Assembly (NCBI GenBank): GCA_020747065.1
Contig: JAGMVK010000004.1
Span: 2,976,001-3,040,000, forward strand
Direction: 5' to 3'
DNA length: 64,000 bases
From: Cadophora sp. MPI-SDFR-AT-0126
Taxonomy: Eukaryota; Ascomycota; Leotiomycetes; Helotiales; Ploettnerulaceae
In this document: piece by piece, positions 59,373-64,000 of the stretch
How the letters are laid out: every line of letters begins with the position of its first letter
Position numbering within the stretch: the stretch's first letter is position 1
Notes under the pieces: generated by a model
The model's database searches: none
The model's input: only the letters and a program-made list of their open reading frames with translations
What the model was told of the DNA's origin: nothing
Position numbers and translations under genes: made by a program

Positions 59373-62300
59373 ATGCGTCTGCTGCAGTCTGACGACGATG
59401 GCAACCTCAGCCTGACCGAGTTCTTTGAAGGCGATATACCCAAGAAGTATGCTATACTTTCGCACAGATGGGGAGCGGAGGAGGTCACTTTCAAAGATAT
59501 GATACACGGCAGGAGTAAAGGCAAGGCTAGCTATGGCAAAATACAGTTCTGCGGAGAACAGGCGAGGCGTGACGGTCTGCAATACTTTTGGGTGGACACC
59601 TGCTGTATCGATAAATCCAATGCCGTCGAGCTTCAGGAAGCTATCAACTCGATGTTTCGCTGGTACCAGGACGCGACCAAGTGCTATGTTTATCTGCCAG
59701 ATGTTTCGCGGCCTCGAACCGATTCGGCTGATGGGTCTAATGAGGACTGGGGACCGACGTTTCGGAAAAGCGAATGGTTCAGACGAGGCTGGACTCTACA
59801 AGAGCTTATAGCACCGGCATCAGTCGACTTCTTCTCAAAAGAGGGGGAGCTACTAGGCAATAAGGCATCTCTAGAACGACATATCTGCGAGATAACAGGA
59901 ATTCCCACCAATGCCCTTCGAGGGAGCTCGTTGTCTGATTTCAGCGTCACTGAGCGAATGTCGTGGGCAGCAAGCCGTAAGACTTATCGCCAAGAAGACA
60001 AAGCATACTCGCTTCTAGGCATTTTCGACGTTAATATGCCGCTTATCTACGGCGAAGGGAATGTTAGGGCGATGCAACGACTGCGAGAAGAGATTGAGAA
60101 AGGTTCAAAAGGTACGTCTTGCTCTTTTGCTATAAGTACTCATCGAGAGTAAAGGTACATCTGGGTATTGAGGAAGCTGCTGACTTTATCAGGGTTCAAG
60201 CGCGAAGCCTTCTCAGTCTCCTTCAGCCTCTCTGGTGTTTCCGACATCGAACACTTCGTCGCAAGGAAGACAGAGCTCGTACAGATACACAAGGCACTTG
60301 GTGGCGACGGCTCTCGCCGTACCGTTGTTCTCCACGGTCTCGGCGGAATTGGCAAGACACAACTTAGTGCTGCATATGCGAAGCGGCACAAGCACGGCTA
60401 CTCGGCGATATTCTGGCTAAATATCAAGAACGAGGATTCCCTGAAGCAGAGCTTTGTCAAGGTGGCTAAGCAGATATCACGAGAACACCCATCAGCTCTT
60501 CGGTTTGGTAGCGTGGATACAAATGAAAACCTCGACGAGGTAGTAAATGCTGTCAAAGCGTGGTTGAGTCTGCCTAATAACACACGATGGCTGATGATCT
60601 ATGACAACTACGACAACCCCAAACTGCCTGGCAAGACGAATCCCGCGGCCGTGGATATTGAAATGTTCTTCCCAGAATCATATCAAGGATCAATTATTAT
60701 CACAACACGGTCATCGCAAGTCAGAATCGGTCATCTTCTCCAGATTCGGAAGCTCGGCGATGTGCGTGATGGCCTTGAGATTTTGTCAACCGTGTCGAGA
60801 CGACAAGAGCTGATAAATGGTAAGAACGTTCTGGATCTAATATTACGTCTCTAACCTAAGATACCAGATCCCGATGCTGTAAGTCTTGCTAAGGAATTGG
60901 ATGGACTCCCACTTGCATTAGCTACTGCTGGAGCATACCTCTATCAAACAACGAGGAGCTTTTCAGACTATCTTCGTTTGTATAAGGAGTCATGGGTAAG
61001 GCTCATGGAGACGAGTCCTGAGCTAAGCTCGTACGAAGACCAAACGTTTTATTCTACATGGTACATCTCATTTGACAACGTCAAACAGCAGAACCCCCTC
61101 TCAGCAGATCTACTTCGCCTATGGGCGTATTTTGACAACCAGGATCTTTGGTTTGAGCTTCTTCGACATAGCGATTCTGAGGACCCCGAATGGATACGAG
61201 AACTCACTAAAGACGAGTTAAGCTTCGACAGTGCGGTGCGGGTCTTGAGTAGCCATGGGTTAGTGGAGATGGCCATGTCTTCACAGGAATGGCTCGAGTC
61301 TAAAGGCTATAGCATTCATGCATGTGTTCACTCCTGGTCCATTCACGCTCTGAACCAAGAGTGGAATTACGATCTAGCCAAGCTAGCTCTGAAGTTTGTG
61401 GGAGCACATGCCCCCAGAAAGGAGGATATTCAACCATGGTTGATACAACGTCGGCTTCTCCAGCATGCTGGGAGGTGTTTACAGATGATACTCAACAGTT
61501 TGGTGCCGGACGATGACATCGCATGGGAGTGTCATCGATTGGGGCTCCTCTACGCCGACCAGGGCAAGCTGGTCGAGGCCGAGCAGATGTACCAGCGGGC
61601 GCTCGCAGGTAAGGAGAAGGCATGGGGTCCGGACCACACGTCGACGCTCGACACGGTCAACAACCTGGGGATCCTCTACAAGAACCAGGGCAAGCTGGTC
61701 GAGGCCGAGCAGATGTACCAACAGGCGCTGCAAGGCTACGAGAAGGCATTGGGTCCGGACCACACGTCGACGCTCGACACGGTCAACAACCTAGGGAACC
61801 TCTACAAGAACCAGGGCAAGCTGGTCGAGGCCGAGCAGATGTACCAGCGAGCGCTGCAAGGCTACGAGAAGGCATGGGGTCCGGACCACACGTCAACGCT
61901 CGACACGACCAACAACCTGGGGATCCTCTACGCCGACCAGGGCAAGCTGGTCGAGGCCGAGCAGATGTACCAACAGGCGCTGCAAGGCTACGAGAAGGCA
62001 TTGGGTCCGGACCACACGTCGACGCTTAACACGGCTAACAACCTGGGGAACCTCTACGTCAACCAAGGCAAGCTGGTCGAGGCCGAGCAGATGTACCAGC
62101 GGGCGCTGCAAGGCTACGAGAAGGCATGGGGTCCGGACCACACGTCGACGCTCTCTACGGTTAACAACCTGGGTCTCCTCTACGCCGACCAGGGCAAGCT
62201 GGTCGAGGCCGAGCAGATGTACCAGCGGGCGCTCGCAGGTAAGGAGAAGGCATGGGGTCCGGACCACCCGTCGACGCTTGACACGGTCAACAACCTGGGC

Positions 62301-62966
62301 CTCCTCTACACGAACCAGGGGAAGCTGGTCGAGGCCGAGCAGATGTACCAGCGGGCGCTCGCAGGTAAGGAGAAGGCATGGGGTCCGGACCACACGTCGA
62401 CGCTCGACACGGTCAACAACCTGGGCCTCCTCTACACGAACCAGGGGAAGCTGGTCGAGGCCGAGCAGATGTACCAGCGGGCGCTCGCAGGTAAGGAGAA
62501 GGCATTGGGTCCGGACCACCCGTCGACACTCGACACAGTCAACAACCTGGGGATCCTCTACGCCGACCAAGGCAAGCTGGTCGAGGCCGAGCAGATGTAC
62601 CAGCGAGCGCTGCAAGGCTACGAGAAGGCGCTTGGTACAGATGGTATCATCACTTACGTCCCAGCGCTAAACACAATCTGGGGTTTCGGCTTTCTTTTCG
62701 AACGTCAAGCTGATATAGCGAAGGCCAGGACTATGTATTTAAAGGCGTTGCGTGGGTATGAGCGAGTCTACGGACCTGAACATGCTAAGTCTGAGACTTT
62801 GCGAGACAAACTATATGCTTTGGATGTCGTGGTGGAGAACAAGGCCCCGGTAGAAACAGAAGAGCGTGCGGACGACCTGAAAGTAGGACCTTCGCATCTA
62901 GGTATTCGAAAAGTTCCCTCAACATCAAAACGGCACAAGCTGTTTCGAAAGCTTGGCCTAAGGTAA
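59373..62966 (+). CDS. NLR-like protein: HET - NB-ARC - TPR
   Basis: Three exons, 59373-60111, 60193-60819 and 60868-62966; 1154 aa. Residues 1-245 are a HET domain of the STAND-associated type: YAILSHRWGAEEVTFKDM, LQYFWVDTCCIDK, SEWFRRGWTLQELIAP, and EDKAYSLLGIFDV near its end. An NB-ARC-type NTPase follows: P-loop GLGGIGKT (295-302), Walker B-like WLMIYDNYDNP, SIIITTRSS, and GLPLALATAGAYL. From about residue 683 nine 42-residue TPR units (kinesin-light-chain-like, QGKLVEAEQMYQ-ALxG) run to about 1060, then one degenerate unit and a basic tail. Fungal NLRs of this layout sense non-self ligands through the repeats and fire a HET death effector. Introns are 81 and 48 bp. The gene is bracketed by inverted repeats. 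Confidence 0.95.
61548..62681 (+). repeat. Nine tandem 126-bp units encoding TPRs
   Basis: The period is exactly 126 bp (starts at 61548, 61674 and so on). Units are nearly identical at the nucleotide level, including synonymous sites; they differ mainly in three places: the codons after CTCTAC (Ala-Asp, Lys-Asn, Val-Asn or Thr-Asn), a choice between AGKEKA and QGYEKA plus Trp/Leu, and Thr or Pro in GPDHxST. The variants occur in mixed combinations, as expected from recombination between units. The last unit diverges after GYEKALG. Confidence 0.95.
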
Positions 62967-63361
62967 CGTCCTTGACCTGTGGCTCTACAGCGAACATCTC
63001 ATATATAATTTCTTGGTTCTTCTCTTCACATGTTTATGTCATAAAATTTTCCAGTGATTCAACTTACCTTCAAATGTATGTATTCGAACGTGGTGAGACA
63101 TAAGATTGATAAGGCTGATGTCGTCCATTGCCTCCGTATGAGAGTGACTCAGAAGATCAGTCGTGAGTAATAAATTGATGAGCGAAGTCTCGACCCAGTC
63201 CGCATCGATCGTCACTTTACTCTGTCTTCCCTCAGCCACAGTCTTGAAAAGCCATAAGCTTGGCAGATGATTATAGAAGTGAAAGTCAGTCGGCCATGTC
63301 GTAATCATTGGAAATGCGGGGTCTTTTGCGCTAACCAAAATTGGGTTGCTTTGATTTCTAG
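62967..63361. other. Region between NLR stop codon and right repeat arm
   Basis: A 119-codon minus-strand frame (63039-63398) with protein-like composition (TIDADWVETSLINLLLTT) crosses this region and runs into the repeat arm. I do not recognise it; it may be a gene fragment inside the repeat-bounded segment. Confidence 0.35.
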
Positions 63362-63753
63362 GTACCGAGCCAGGTGGCGATCGAAAATGAATCTGCACGC
63401 CACAGCAGCCACAAGGCTGATGACGATCTCCCGCGTAGTAATAAGGCCTTAAAGCTCGGATAAGACTCCTTTATAAATATTAGGGATGGTATAAGCTCTG
63501 TGGTAGAGCTGTGGTAGAGGAACTCTGTTACGCTACAAAAGGAGACTCTCTGCAAATCAGGCGTAAGGGCGACGATACGACCGTAATTTCCTAGTACGAA
63601 GGGTTTAGGGTGTCTGGGAGTAGCCATGGAACATAAATTATAAGAAAATATAGGAGATATTAAGGTGTGCACAGATTTTAAGATATTTGAAGTCAAAGTA
63701 CCTACCATATTTTCCGGCACGTGGGGTTTTCCGCAACGCAGGGATGGACGTTA
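63362..63753 (-). repeat. Right arm of the long inverted repeat flanking the NLR gene
   Basis: This is the reverse-complement partner of 58451-58845. On the minus strand it starts sharply with taacgtccatccctgcgt at 63753 and fades near 63362. Both arms keep an open frame of over 110 codons in the same register, including TPDLQRVSF and SYPS, although many differences would change amino acids. Confidence 0.9.
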
Positions 63754-64000
63754 TGCATCTCAAGATCATTTGAAAAAGCACCGGGTGTTGAGAGCAATAA
63801 ATAACCGATCCCTAAGACAAGATTGAAGCTGTTAGCAAACATTGTTCATTTCGAGTGTGAGTAGCCACGCCTCATCCTCGTACGAAATTTTGAGATCAAT
63901 TTAAAGACAAACCAATGCACTTAATGGTGACTAGTAGCAACTTTGAGTGTTTGTACTCCGGGCTAGATATTTGCAGGCTAGTTTGATTGGCCACTTAGAA
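63754..64000. other. Right window edge, nothing recognised
   Basis: The sequence is AT-rich without a supported gene. It is too short to tell whether a new gene begins beyond the window. Confidence 0.4.

Noticed and set aside
61893..62615. 240-codon minus-strand open frame in the TPR array
   Set aside because: It is a mirror of the repeated 126-bp TPR units; the plus-strand frame continues the NLR and explains it.

Overview
The window looks like nuclear DNA of a filamentous ascomycete (Pezizomycotina). Most genes are cut by short introns of about 46-80 bp with GT...AG ends and CTAAC/CTGAC-type branch points. The gene content is typical of such fungi: an AA9 polysaccharide monooxygenase, a GH27 alpha-galactosidase, a Zn2Cys6 regulator, HET-domain proteins, a LaeA-like methyltransferase, a Sur7-family membrane protein and GPI-anchored wall proteins. 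I cannot name a genus from sequence alone. Genes lie on both strands with no operons; exon structures below were worked out by hand from splice signals and reading-frame continuity.

Left part (1-14.6 kb): about 2.8 kb without a convincing gene, then a repeat-rich GPI-type wall protein (+), a very long CorA-like membrane protein (-, nine exons), an FAD monooxygenase (+), three tandem copies of a 79-bp sequence, a DUF6594-type membrane protein (-), and a long hairpin-forming inverted repeat. From 14.6 to 18.9 kb the sequence is gene-poor, with one weak candidate.

Middle (18.9-31.4 kb): a four-helix membrane protein, an F-box-like protein and a secreted cupredoxin (all -), a secreted alpha/beta hydrolase (+), a decayed gene with stops and frameshifts (-), the clamp-loader subunit RFC3 (+), and a small KGG-repeat stress/conidiation-type protein (+).

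Right-middle (33-51.5 kb): a short Zn2Cys6 protein, a membrane acyltransferase-3 protein, an unrecognised 654-aa membrane-anchored protein, a secreted PLC-like phosphodiesterase, a small isochorismatase-fold hydrolase, a SAM methyltransferase, the AA9 LPMO, a Sur7/PalI protein and an alpha-galactosidase with a C-terminal carbohydrate-binding-like domain. The secreted enzymes fit plant-polymer degradation, but there is no backbone enzyme that would make this a biosynthetic cluster.

Right end (52.9-64 kb): an allorecognition/immunity-type island of three HET-domain genes. The third is an NLR-like protein (HET, then NB-ARC-type NTPase, then nine almost identical 42-residue TPR units). It is bracketed by two inverted copies of a roughly 390-bp sequence, and the left copy supplies the last codons of the neighbouring HET gene. 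This mobile-looking arrangement around an NLR with fresh repeats is the most interesting thing in the window.
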